This document shows, in pieces, positions 33,781 to 45,063 of a DNA stretch of 55,862 bases; position 1 is the stretch's first letter; every line of letters starts with the position of its first letter. The translations under genes and the position numbers were made by a program. The DNA comes from Zygnema cylindricum (Eukaryota > Streptophyta > Zygnematophyceae > Zygnematales > Zygnemataceae). The stretch covers positions 64,001 through 119,862 of the forward strand of contig JBBHKE010001746.1 of assembly GCA_037447655.1 (NCBI GenBank), given 5' to 3'. Under the pieces are notes generated by a model. That model was not told the origin of the DNA. It worked only from the letters and a program-made list of their open reading frames with translations, and did not search any database.

Positions 33781-36749
33781 AGGTAGTAGAAACAGACATT
33801 AGAAGCAGCTATAAAAGTGTGGAAGGTATTAGGATCTGAAGCACTGGCACCTGTAAGAGCCTTTGGTAATCCATATGGCATGTAGAAGAAGGCATGTAGA
33901 GAATTGCTCGTTAGGATGGCATTCCTGTAAGATTTGTAGAGTTGGAGGATAGAATGGATGATCCCGTTAAAGGGAATGATGAGCCGGCCAGGATTTGAAC
34001 GTGGGACATTTCACTTAAGCTGTGAATTCACTAACCACTGTGCCACCAGCTTGGATGTTGAGATTGACGGGTCCAATTTTATTAGGATTTTATGTGGATT
34101 TTATGTGGATTTTACCACAAATCCGGGTATGGATCGGCACGTTTCACGTACGTCAACAATTCCGTGCCTTTTTAGTGGCTGAAGACTGAGCCAGATTTAG
34201 TTTCTTTTGTATATAAAATGTAAGTTGTAGAGTACATAATCGCGCAGTATGCATATTCTGAAGTAAAGTTTATGGCAACATTAGTTTCCATCATTGTTCA
34301 TGTTTTGCAACTTTTCCTTTTTGTTTATATTTTGTCTAGGTTCGTAGGTTGCAGCAATTTATAATAAGTTTTTGCAAAGTCTCTCTATAGAACATGACCC
34401 GCCCTGTGCTTTGTATCCAAACTCAAAAGTTAATTTTCATGTTGATTTTCAGAAACAAATTCTAACTTAGAAAAATTCAAAATTGCATAGTATGCATATG
34501 TTGCATTATTCTGCCACTCACTATCTTCTGTCTATTAAATGTGCTTCAAACTGCAAGGGCCTTCATAAGATTTTTTGACGAGGCAAAAACGCTATCAAAG
34601 ATAAATATTGTTTTGTAAATTCCCCTTTTTGATAACATTTTATCTAGGTTTTCGTGTTATCGCAAATTATCATAAGTTTTTTGTGCAACCACAATGGATG
34701 GAAATTTTATGGAGATAATTATTTATGCTGCTTGTGCGAAAATAATTCTGTCTTTGAATTCTTCAAAAGTGAAAAGTATGTGTACAAAATATTTGAATGT
34801 TACATTCCATAAATGATTTTCTTTGCCTGTTGGAATATGCTTCGGACTGCAGGAGGCCTAAAAACCTACCTTAAAAAAAAATTGTCTAGACAAAGTATAA
34901 GGAAAACTTGCTAGTTCAAAGATAAGTTTTTCTTTTGCAGAAGTAGGGAGAAGCTTTCTTTATCTGTTCCGCTTTCGACCGACCTTGTTAAAGCAACAGT
35001 GAGATCAGGAATAGCTCCTGAATTGCACTGGATTTCATGTCAGACCAGGAATAGAAAACTGAAAGTTGGACTCTTTTAAATTATTTTTTGCTTTCATTTG
35101 TTTAAGCATGTGTAGATATGGAGTCTGGTGCTTACCTACTGTCTTCCTACGTGACAAACCTGGCGTTAACACTCAGTTGCTGCCGAGAAAAAGACGAAGG
35201 AACCTCCTCACTTCCTCCTTCAAAGCGGCTATTGAAGCCCACCACACCATATCCGGTAAACGCCCCAAGAGGCACAACAAACCAATGAGCAACTGTCCAT
35301 TGTCGATTCCTTGTCAAACGACACAATGTCACTTTCGTGCGACATCACCTCGCCATCAAAATGAAAGAAGAAGACATGGCAAGCAAGTAGTGCAGTCAAT
35401 ATACATACTAAGGACTGACAAGGTGGTTTCAATACTATCTTGAGTTTTGGACGGCCATATACCAAAACATTAAACCCTAAGCTTGGCAATTTCTATAAAT
35501 CTCCAATGGATTCGCACTTCTTGGTGCTGAGATGTTTTTCCAAAACAATTCTAATTTTCCTGCAAAATTCACAGCGAAACTATCTGTTAGCCGTTTGTCT
35601 CCGTTAAAAGAGGTGCAAACCGAAAAAACAAGGGACGCGCACAAATTTAAACAGAAACTGTGATGTTTTCTATGCAAGAATACTGATAGTCACAGAAAGT
35701 GACCAGGTCCTGCCAATTGAGGAGACTCAGGCTCATGAGATTTATGCAGAGAAATGTTAAATACAGCGTCAAATATTGTCTATAATAATAAAAAAAATGG
35801 AGACTGCTCAACCATAAAATACCAGTGAAGGAATTAACGAGTGGAGTCAATAAAGACGAGCCCTTCAACTATGCATAGCCAAGCCTATATCTGAATGCCA
35901 GGCAGATGTGAACTCCTTTTTTGACAATAATGCCAACATTTTTTTAAAGCAATCGAAAGGTATCAAGCTGGTCAAGTACATAAGTAATAACTTGGTTTCT
36001 ACACTTGTAATAATGCATAGCTGAGGTAGCTGTTAAATACACATCATTCAGAGCAGTTATGGATATTGTAAGATACTATCTCAGTCATTCAGACTTTGTG
36101 TCACTCAAATGACCTAATGGATGGTCATTATTAATGTTAATACAATCTTGGGGTAATGAAACATGAATACAAGATACAAGACATTGAATAAGCTATATAA
36201 CGACATTACAAAGGAAGAAAAAATGAGGATAGTAAAGTGAAAATGAGTAAAGCAATAATGCGGAGTTCCACTTGTTTAAATTACTTAGCATAAAGTACAT
36301 TATCAAATGATCAATAATCAAGTAAGTTGAAGCACTTAAAGATACAAAAACGCGGAGTATCACTGAAATATGCGCCTCTAAATGAGATAACCTTCTTTAG
36401 TCTGGTTATCTAAAGCCAACTTAAGAATAAAAGAAGTAGTTTAAACAATCCATTAACAGATTGCCTCCATTGAACCAGGCAATGCAAAAGCACTATAGTG
36501 AAACGTATAATAAAACGTATTCCTTTCATTGGAAAAAAAAAGAAAGTAAAAGGTAAATTCGCTAAATAGTTAAAATTGCCGTAAGATAAAACATTGAAAA
36601 AAAATGAAAAATGATAATTGCATGAGAATTTCAAGTGTGACATCACGGTCAAAAAGTGAAAACCGTTACTCTACTTTTCCGGCGATCTCTTGAATAAAAG
36701 CAAAAGAATGGATCACCACTCTCCTTCATACAGTAGCTATCTAGTGGAA
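33781..36749. other. Downstream flank of the RDR and intergenic DNA
   Basis: Holds the tRNA-like segment at 33966-34056; the rest is AT-rich. A 125-codon frame at 35066-35443 begins with a hydrophobic stretch but shows no recognisable family, so I do not call it. Confidence 0.5.
33966..34056 (-). mobile_element. tRNA-derived sequence (SINE head or tRNA relic)
   Basis: On the minus strand, TGGCACAGTGG fits the Pol III A-box consensus (TRGYNNARNGG), and CGTTCAAATCC, about 35 bases on, fits the B box. A GCTGG/CCGGC pairing remains from an acceptor-like stem, but the T-stem has a mismatch and the full cloverleaf does not close, so it is not a working tRNA. It lies 190-280 bases after the stop codon of the downstream RDR, on the opposite strand. 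Confidence 0.5.
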
Positions 36750-38569
36750 TCTATGTAATCTCTCGCTCCTCTCTTTTCCTTCCCTACGCTGCTCTCTCGC
36801 CTCCATTATTCCCTCGTCCCTTATCTTCTCTCCTCTCCTGCCCAGTTTCCTTTACTCCCCTTCCCTGTGACTGCCCCTCTCTTTTCCGGACGAGACCGGG
36901 TCAGTTTCTCTCTCTCTCTCTTTTACTCTCTCTCTCTCTCATCTCTCCCTTTCTCTCTCTCTCTTACTATCTCTCTCTATCTCTCATCTCTCCCTTTCTC
37001 TCTCTCTCTTACTATCTCTCTCTATCTCTCTCCCTCTCCCTCTCCCTCTCCCTCTCCCTCTCCCTCTCCCTCGCCCTCGCCCTCGCCCTCTCCCTCTCCC
37101 TCTCCCTCTCCCTCTCCCTCTCCCTCTCCCTCTCCCTCTCCCTCTCCCTCTCCCTCTCCCTCTCCCTCTCCCTCTCCCTCTCCCTCTCCCTCTCCCTCTC
37201 CCTCTCCCTCTCCCTCTCCCTCTCCCTCTCCCTCTCCCTCTCCCTCTCCCTCTCCCTCTCCCTCTCCCTCTCCCTCTCCCTCTCCCTCTCCCTCTCCCTC
37301 TCCCTCTCCCTCTCCCTCTCCCTCTCCCTCTCCCTCTCCCTCTCCCTCTCCCTCTCCCTCTCCCTCTCCCTCTCCCTCTCCCTCTCCCTCTCCCTCTCCC
37401 TCTCCCTCTCCCTCTCCCTCTCCCTCTTCTCCCTCTCCCTCTCCCTCTCCCTCTCCCTCTCCCTCTCCCTCTCCCTCTCCCTCTCCCTCTCCCTCTCCCT
37501 CTCCCTCTCCCTCTCCCTCTCCCTCTCCCTCTCCCTCTCCCTCTCCCTCTCCCTCTCCCTCTCCCTCTCCCTCTCCCTCTCCCTCTCCCTCTCCCTCTCC
37601 CTCTCCCTCTCCCTCTCCCTCTCCCTCTCCCTCTCCCTCTCCCTCTCCCTCTCCCTCTCCCTCTCCCTCTCCCTCTCCCTCTCCCTCTCCCTCTCCCTCT
37701 CCCTCTCCCTCTCCCTCTCCCTCTCCCTCTCCCTCTCCCTCTCCCTCTCCCTCTCCCTCTCCCTCTCCCTCTCCCTCTCCCTCTCTCCCTCTCTCCCCCT
37801 CTCCCTCTCCCTCTCCCTCTCCCTCTTCCTCTCTTCACCCCTCTTCCTCTCTCCCTCTCTCCCTCTCTCCCTCTCTCCCTCTCTCCCTCTCTCCCTCTCT
37901 CCCTCTCTCCCTCTCTCTTCCACCCTCCCTCTGCTTCTCCCTCTTTTCTGTCGTCCTCCCTCCCGCTCTCCCTCTCTCTCACTCTTTTTCCCTCCCTCTC
38001 TTCCTCTCTCCCTATTTCCCTCTTCCTAAACTTCTCTCTCCTCTCTCCGTCTCCCCCTCCCCTCTACCCCTCCCCCTCTCCCCCTCCCCTCTCCCTCTCT
38101 CCCACTCTCCCTCTCTCCCTCAATCCCTCTCTCCCTCCCTCTCCCTCTCCCTCCCTCTCTCTCTCCCTCCCTCTCCCTCTCCCTCCCTCTCTCTCTCCCT
38201 CCCTCTCTCCCTTCCTCTTTCCCTATTTCCATCTCCATGAACCTCTCTCTCTCTTTCTCCTTCTCTCCCTCTCCCCCTCTCTCCCTCTCCCCCTCCCCTT
38301 CTCCCCCTCCCCCTCCCCCCCTTTCCTCTCTCCCTCTCTCTCCTCTATCTCTCTCCCTCTCTTCTGGTCTCCCTCCCCCCCTCTCTCCCTCTTTCCTTCT
38401 CTCTATCTCTCCCTCTCCCTCTCCTCCCCCCCTCTCCCTCTCTCCCTCTCTCCCGCTCTCCCTCTCTGTCTCCCTCTGTCCCTTCTCCCTCCCTCCCATC
38501 CTTCCTCCTTCACTCCCTTTAATTTTTTTTTCTTTCTTTCTTTTCCTCTTGTTTCTTTTTTTCTCTAGC
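36750..38569. repeat. Polypyrimidine tract with a ~126-unit (CCCTCT)n core
   Basis: About 1.8 kb of almost pure C/T on the plus strand. The core (about 37029-37786) is a hexamer array of roughly 126 units. It is interrupted by three CTCGCC units near 37070-37090 and a phase shift at about 37427. It is flanked by less regular CTCCCTCTCTCC DNA. The tract runs to the start codon of the F-box gene at 38571. The Ser-Pro, Arg-Gly and Glu-Arg open frames across it are repeat artefacts. The minus strand is (GGGAGA)n, with G-runs every six bases. Confidence 0.97.
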
Positions 38570-38570
38570 C

Positions 38571-40567
38571 ATGGAATCCATGGAGCAAGTAATCCATGAC
38601 CCCTTTGTCCTTTCTCGCATCATTTCTTTCCTTGACGACCATTTCGACCTACTCAGTCTTTCACTAGCTTCCAAATTCCACCGACAAGCCGTACTTGATT
38701 CCTGTGAGCGAATCACCTGTCGGCGAACCGACAAGCTCATGGAAATACCCGAAGTCTTTCCCAGTTTAAGGAAACTTGAACTCAGTCCTGTAGTGGAAAA
38801 GCTTAGTGATTCCGTTTTTACAACCCTCATTCCTAAACTGTCTAATTTACAAATTTTGAAAATTGAACCCTCTCCTAAAATTGAAATTTTAATTGATTTT
38901 CAAATAGAAAGGACAGCATTAGCGAGTCTACAAACTTTGTCTAAATTGATAGTATTGCATCTTCAATATTGTATTCTTGACGACCAAATTGCAAAGCAGA
39001 TAGGAAACAGTTGTAAGCTCTTACAAGAGGTATCTCTATCATGTACCAGGGGCGCACTCACTAATAACGGTGTGACCGATCTCCTTTTGAGTACATCTTC
39101 CGGTCTACGTTGTCTATCTCTTTCGGATAATGACGTTTTTGAAGATGATCCATTATCAGTCATCATCAAGTGTTCAACTCTAACATCTTTGGTCCTTACT
39201 TCTGAATTTAAACTCGGTTCTTCATTTCAAGAACTTAGCTTTCCGAACTTAAAACTGAATAGTATTCGTGAGTTTGAAGTTAATATGCCGTATTTTTATC
39301 ATACGGGTGATTTTATTGGTTGTTTTGTTGAAGCAATTGTTAGGGCAGGTTCTCCTTTGGAGATTGTGCGATTCAATTCAAAGGTATCGAAAAATACTCT
39401 TGTGACACTTCGTAATTGCACTACTCTTCAATCATTAGATGTCTATTCAGCGTTCGACGAATACCTTTTGGGACAGCTTATTTCCAGAAATCATGGACTT
39501 ATTTCTCTCCGGTTATTCAATCAACAACCTCCAGTGTGGAAAGCCATGGTCGAAAGAATGTTCTTTGTCGAAGGAAATAGAGATGAGAGCGACCAGAACA
39601 TTAGCAATGTAATTGCAGTTGTGGATTTTTTTTCAAGGAACGAGTTTGAACATTTCAATTGCCGTTTCGAATTCAACCAACATTTCTCATTTAGAGTACA
39701 GTTCTTACAGGAAATAGAATTCAAAGTCAGATTTTCGGTTGAAGAGACCTCGTATGAAGATTTGTACCAGTTGTTTTCAATTTGTAAACTACTTCGAAAG
39801 GTTCGAGTGAGAAATGGTGTGCTCGAGGGTGACACGCATAATCCAAATCCATTGTTATGTAGAGCTTTTGGAGCTCTAAGTGGATGTCCTAAATTGGAAA
39901 GTCTTTTTGCACCCGTGGGAGACGAAACTCTCCGACGAATTTTGAGTGGAGTGAAGGGCTTACGAGGATTGACAGTGGATCGGTGAGTGCCATGACATTT
40001 GTTTATTCTTTTGTCGTGGTGATATATTTTACAGAATTGAATTCTGTAGTTACTGCATGGCTAGGTATTAACAATATTACGTGAAAGATTTGGTAATGTC
40101 AATATGGTTCTTGCTTTTTCATGACACTGCACTTCTCCATTATATTCAGTCACCATTAGGTAGTTGGAATGCAGGCCTCTTGCATAATGTTTTGTTTTTC
40201 TTATATTTACATTTTTTGTTGCAGGCCAGTAGAAAATTTCACTGAAGAAGCTCTCCTTCTCTTGAAGGAAAACTCTCCTTTTTTGCGATATTTCAGTTTG
40301 ACTTATAAGCATCCAAATGACGGTGGTATAACAGAAAGAGGACTTGAATATCTCTCCTTTTGCTCACAACTTCGAAAATTAGAAATCGTAGGCAGTAACA
40401 TCGGGGGATCCGGCTTATTTCACTTGGAAAAGAGATGCTTGTGGTTAAAAGTTTTGACAATACACACATATGCAAACAATGGCGCAGAAATATCGAGAAT
40501 TCTTCGGGAGTTGGAGTTTGAAAACAAGGGCTGTTACGTGTCAGTATTTGTATATCGAGGAAGTTGA
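38571..40567 (+). CDS. F-box / leucine-rich-repeat protein, two exons
   Basis: Exons 38571-39982 and 40225-40567 (GTGAGT...GCAG intron of 242 bases) join to 584 residues. An F-box-like helix set occupies roughly residues 8-50 (DPFVLSRIISFLDDHFDLLSLSLASKFH). It is followed by irregular LRRs typical of the F-box/LRR class (LRCLSLSDND, LQSLDVYS, LESLFAPVGD, LRGLTVDR, LRKLEIVGSNIGGSG, LKVLTIHTY). Such proteins are usually the substrate-binding subunits of SCF ubiquitin ligases, but the target cannot be inferred. A second in-frame ATG lies three codons on. The gene sits between a 1.8-kb polypyrimidine tract and a 0.3-kb polypurine tract, so its 5' leader is probably pyrimidine-rich. No orthology is claimed. 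Confidence 0.85.
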
Positions 40568-40790
40568 ATGGAATTGACATTGGTTGGTGGACCTGATGAG
40601 AATGTTGTTTGGAGCCTCCTGATTGGCCACAAGGACACCAAAGTACTGTACTTTTCAAAGTTTCATTTCAATCTGGTCTATGGAGTTTCAAATTTTGATC
40701 CAATTTTTGGGAGTTACACGAGTTCACACAATTTTTTGACCTCGTTCGCCAAGTTTCCGGCTTATTTCTGCAAAGTTAACTAGTTATAAC

Positions 40791-41096
40791 GGGGGAGAGG
40801 GAAAGGAAGGGAGGGAGGGTATTGAGTGGTGGAGAGGTAGAGAGGGATAGAGAAAGAGGGAGGGAGGGAGGGAGGAGGGAGGGAGGAGGGAGGGAGGGTA
40901 GTGAGTGGTGGAAAGAGGTAGAGAGGGATAGAGAAAGAGGGAGGGAGGGAGGGAGGGAGGGACGGAGGGAGAGAGATAGAGGGGGGCGGAGAAAGGGATG
41001 AAGGGCGAGAGGAAGGGAGAAGTGGAGGGAAGGAGAAAGTGGGAGGTAGAGGGAGAGGGATAGCGCGAGTGAGTGGGAGAGGGAGACGAAGAGAGT
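40791..41096. repeat. Polypurine tract after the F-box gene, with G-run array
   Basis: About 300 bases of almost pure G/A on the plus strand. Two related subunits are offset by 79 bases (GTATTGAGTGGTGGAGAGG at 40820, GTAGTGAGTGGTGGAAAGAGG at 40899). Six GGGA units at 40939-40961 make a strong G-quadruplex motif. The tract starts about 220 bases after the stop codon, so it may be in the 3' UTR. Confidence 0.9.
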
Positions 41097-42398
41097 TACT
41101 GTTCAATGTGTACATCATTTTTTGTTCTAAGGTGTACGGGCAAAACGTTTTACTATTTTGACATCCAATCTTACTTAGAATGTGACATTGCCGCTACTCT
41201 ATTTGTCCTTGTATTCCTTCTGATGTACTTCACAACTGATTTTCTCTTTTACATGTATTAGATGTTTTTTTTGTCTTCGCTTCCTTTGCAATTTTGAAAA
41301 TAGTAATCAATACTGTGGGTTTTTTTGTCTGTTTTTCTTTTATGAACCGAGTTATCATATGCATGCAATCGTGCAATTTTCCTTTAAATTTTGTCTGAGA
41401 AATTATGTTGGGAAGGTTAGGTTTCCTTCTCAACTTACAATGATTGTAGGCCTCCAGTTACGGAATTGTCTAGTCATGTTTTTGAAGAACAATGTTGGGT
41501 TTAAATCCCATGCGATAATAAATCCCATGTGATAATAAATCCCATGTGATAATAAATCCCATGTGATAATAAATCCCATGTGATGTTAGGTTTATTGACG
41601 AGTGTGAATGCCGCAGTTTTCACTTTTTACCGTTTCATGATTGTTTTATCTGGGATGGCTTCGAAGCTATATTGAAAGATGTTTTCTTTGATACAGAAAA
41701 CTAATCGGATTTTGTTTTTGATTGTGTTAAATGGTGTTTCGATTCTTGTTTTATTCTCTGTGAATTGTGAAAAACAAATGGGGGATCCCTCCCTCTGAGG
41801 CATATGGGTATAAAGCCTAATATCTATCAGGATATGTATCTGGATATCCTCGTGAGAACAAGTTGTTGAAGAGTTTTAATACATTTCTTAACCTTGTTGA
41901 ATTTTAAAAACCAATAAATGATAAAGTTAGTTGCTCACTTGTAAGAAGGGAGAGTCTGTATATGTTTTCTTTTACGAGAATTTTCCATAAACAACTTAGT
42001 ATCTAACTTATGGTCTTGATGTTGAGTGCCTCTACAAAGTTTGGGAGGTGCAAAGACCTGTTTGTGATCTTTCACTCTATTTTTACGATCATTTTTGCAA
42101 CCTTTTATCGTGCTTGTGAGTGTGGTTTTGATATTATGCTCAGATGCATTTTTTTAACAATATTCAGCATAAGCAACGCTTGGTATAATTCTCAAAACAA
42201 TTTTCAGAGTGGATAAATATTGAATTTTTAGATGACAATATACAGCAGGTTGTATTACAACTTGGAGAGGACGTATACAGAAAAAACTAGACTACAGATG
42301 GTGAAATGAATGAACTCGAGGTTCTATGCTACCAGCGTCCACTCACCAAGGATTTGAAAATAAAGGAAAAGAAAGGGAAAGAAAATAGTGATAGGATT
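41097..42398. other. Intergenic region between the F-box gene and the phosphodiesterase
   Basis: AT-rich. It includes the 17-bp tandem repeat at 41503-41584. No gene recognised. Confidence 0.5.
41503..41584. repeat. 17-bp tandem repeat, nearly five units
   Basis: Units of AAATCCCATGTGATAAT start at 41503, 41520, 41537, 41554 and 41571. They are identical except for one base in the first unit, and the last unit is truncated. Confidence 0.95.
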
Positions 42399-44320
42399 TC
42401 ATGCACTGCCTCCCAATGGGAATGTCTCTATCAACTCCCAAGATTTCATCTCCAAGTCATCTGGATCTGTGCGATAAAGTGCCAAACTTGACACTAAAAA
42501 TTCAGTATCCTGTAAAATATCGTTATGCTGCGTTTTCACCATGTTCTTTGCCAAATCTTTGTCCGATTCGTTCAAATTACCGTAGATGAGGCTGAGATGT
42601 GGCATATATCCTGCAGTCCGGACCCAGAAGACCACCAAAGACTTAAAACTCATTTTTTTGTGAAGTGCTAATCATTGTTGGTTCACACGATAAATAAACT
42701 AAGTCCATTTAAATGTCATAGTATGTGAATTGGCAAAATCCGGGCTAGAATATGAGTTGAAATGCATGCCCCTAATTTGGCAAAAGGATATACCAACAAG
42801 TGTGGATTTCTGAGCCTAATAATAGTGCAAAACGCGAGCTTATGAAATCTTCCGAACAGCTGAAACAAACTTTCAATATTTAAAGCAGTAAATTCAGAAG
42901 ATGCAAAAAGAAGGTCAAACATCATGAATATCTACCACAATCAGTACTCACAAACAGTAGGAGCAGGTGTAATCCTCTCCATTTCCAGCCTTTTCACAGA
43001 ACGAACTTACCAGAGTCTCTGGCTATTCAAAGTGGCAACAAGACTGCAATAGAAGGCAGAAAAGTCCGAATGACAAAGAGACTCTTTCTGGCAACAGTGT
43101 CATATATGACATAACCGCTAAAATAAAAAAGTTAACGTAACGGCTCCGTCCGGTGTCATCACCTCTGCCATTGTAAGATACATATTACATTATACATACT
43201 ATACATATTATACACATTATATTACATTAGTACAAATATTATAAAAATTATTGTGAAATAAATGAGTAAAGTACATACCACTAGAGTTGTAGGATCCCTC
43301 ACTATTCTTGTTTGCCATGCCAAAAGCAACCCGTGCTTTCCAGTTTACCTTCATTACCTGCTATCACTTTGCCAGAAACAAGTCCAAATTCAGAGTGACT
43401 TCCTGGGATAAAACTTCTGCAATATCTTCAACATCACGGCGTTTCTTTATTGTCTAACAAAAAGCAAACCAGGCTTATGCAAAAGAGCACAAAAAAGGAC
43501 AGGGAATCTTTGTGATGGAAAATACAGTTGAGCACATAAGTGACCGGCAAAAGCTTAAACTAAAGAAATGGTCTATGAAGCCACACTGTTCTAGCCAGCT
43601 TCATGTCTGACTTGCGACCCTAAGTTTTGCATCACACGGCTATAAGAATATACTCAACCATAAAAACTCCTAAATGGCCTGATAACGCACAAGAAAAAAA
43701 ACACCACTTTTGTTACATAACTGCCATGATTTACCTCAAATATGCCTTGAGCCTACCAGAAAAAGACATGTTCCTACCTCTTCAGTCTGAGCAATCCGCA
43801 GATATACGCATTGAAAGTATTTTTGACCACTCGAAACATCCAAAACACGGATAGTGTAAGGCTTGAGGGATTGGCAAAAGACTTTCATTCTGTTAAAAAC
43901 ATCTGCTCCTGTTAAGCCTTGATCAACTCCAAAGGCTCCAATAACAGTCACATGAGGAGGAAAAGGAATGCAGGAAAAATCTGCACTGAGGGAATTGATA
44001 ACAGTCGAAAAACGAGACTGCAAGGGACTTTCAGGAGGCGGCATAGCCCAAATAGAGTACTGGTCCACTGGAGCTGACTGCCATAGCCAGCCAGGAAACC
44101 CTAAAACATAAAATAACACTAAAATGGCTGACAGAGCGCCTAGTCCACGCAAAACGTCAGCAAAATGCCACGTGGCCCTCCCTCCACCGGGAGCGGCCAT
44201 CCTACGTGTCCCTGGCAGCGTTCGACGTGATGATGCCACGTGTCGGAAACGGGAAGGGCCGAGCGCCAGGGAATCGGGCAGAAGGGAAAGACAGCGGGCG
44301 AAAAGCGGAGTAAACGCCAC
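42399..44320 (-). CDS. Cyclic phosphodiesterase-like protein (2H superfamily), three exons
   Basis: Minus-strand exons 44320-43778, 43357-43279 and 42610-42399 join to 277 residues. The catalytic part matches plant cyclic phosphodiesterase, which opens ADP-ribose 1'',2''-cyclic phosphate from tRNA splicing. It has YSIWAMP at its start, the first H-x-T motif (HVT, residues 123-125), FFQCV-like YFQCVYL, TEEVM across the first intron, and the second H-x-S motif (HLS, 212-214) in MPHLSLIYG. Both histidine motifs are intact. The Arabidopsis enzyme is about 181 residues, and here 85 residues precede the domain. They include an Arg/Ser-rich segment and a hydrophobic stretch (about 60-79) that could be a transmembrane segment or an unrecognised short intron. 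A second start at 44200 (Met41) is possible. The core is firm; the N-terminus is not. Confidence 0.85.
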
Positions 44321-44420
44321 GTGTCAAGTACGATGAGCAAAAGCCAGCTTGCCGACGGTTCTTCTTCCCAGTTGGAAGATGACACGTGTAAATGCTGATA
44401 TTGACACGTGTCAAAGTGAC
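44169..44420 (-). promoter_or_regulatory. Cluster of ACGTG (G-box-like) cores at the 5' end of the phosphodiesterase gene
   Basis: CCACGTGG or (A/C)CACGTGT sites occur near 44170, 44238, 44318, 44392 and 44412, with a TACGTGTCC near 44212. Two are ACACGTGT palindromes upstream of the proposed start codon. Such cores bind bZIP/bHLH factors in plants. The sites at 44170-44320 overlap the proposed coding start, which would fit better if translation began at 44200 or further in. Confidence 0.5.
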
Positions 44421-44570
44421 GGGAATCCGTTGGTGTTCTCCATTTCCTTGGCGTACGGTATTGCTTGTGACGTCACGCTTCTCTTGAAGAGTTCAAACCT
44501 CAAAATTTTAAATGTGAGAAAACAATTAAGAAGGCTGAATAAAATTATAAATATATATGATAGTCCCAAT

Positions 44571-45055
44571 CATAGTTGTTCAAATCGTGCGATTTTTTCC
44601 TTTTTTCCGATTGAAACGTATAATTCGTGACTGTTGAAAAAATAGCAAAAAAACGCGATGTACTTTCTGTCCGGTAAACTGAACGGCTAAATTACGGGAA
44701 ATGTACGGCATTTAACGATAACTGTACGGTTATGTACGTTACATGTACGAGATTTGACTAAAAGATAAGTTGCACTTTGTAGTACTTTCTGTCCGGTAAA
44801 CTGAACAGGAATTTTACGGGAAATGTACGGAATTGTATCAAAAATGTACGGACTATTACGAAAAGATACGGGGAATGTACGGAAAATGTACAAACCGCTG
44901 TACATGTAAAATTCATTTTTGTTTTACATGTACGGAATAGTACAAATGAAAATTCATTAACGATTTTTAACAATTGGTTCAAAACGTTCAATGCGTTCGT
45001 TACGTATAATTCGTCGCGATTGGATCGTTTGCACTAAAATCTTTGAACAACTATG
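44571..45055. mobile_element. hAT-type MITE (family C) with 8-bp target duplication
   Basis: The inverted ends CATAGTTGTTCAAA (44571-44584) and TTTGAACAACTATG (45042-45055) bound 485 bases. The flanks are an identical 8-bp direct repeat GTCCCAAT (44563-44570 and 45056-45063), the duplication length of hAT elements. The interior has about six TGTACGG words in one orientation (about 44703-44935) and an internal direct repeat starting GTACTTTCTGTCCGGTAAAC (about 44659 and 44781). No transposase is encoded. A partial inverted relative is at 10396-10694. Confidence 0.85.
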
Positions 45056-45063
45056 GTCCCAAT

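Noticed and set aside
33966-34056. Functional tRNA gene
   Set aside because: A and B boxes are present, but the acceptor and T stems do not close properly, so only a tRNA-derived relic is supported.
35066-35443. 125-codon frame with a hydrophobic start
   Set aside because: No family match, no supporting splice or context signal, and the downstream part has a composition of random AT-rich DNA.
36867-38240. 457-residue Ser-Pro-rich open frame, and the Arg-Gly and Glu-Arg frames on the other strand
   Set aside because: They follow directly from an uninterrupted hexamer repeat without stop codons. No non-repeat domain is attached.
40568-40783. Frame continuing after the F-box stop codon (40568-40783) as part of the gene
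   Set aside because: It is separated by the in-frame TGA at 40565-40567 and has no LRR-like pattern, so it is better read as 3' UTR.
41515-41580. Possible CRISPR array (evenly spaced repeats)
   Set aside because: Units are 17 bp and directly abutting with no spacers, in a plant nuclear context. It is a simple tandem repeat.
44140-44385. Minus-strand frames overlapping the phosphodiesterase 5' end
   Set aside because: They are in other frames from the conserved 2H domain and are produced by locally GC-rich DNA.
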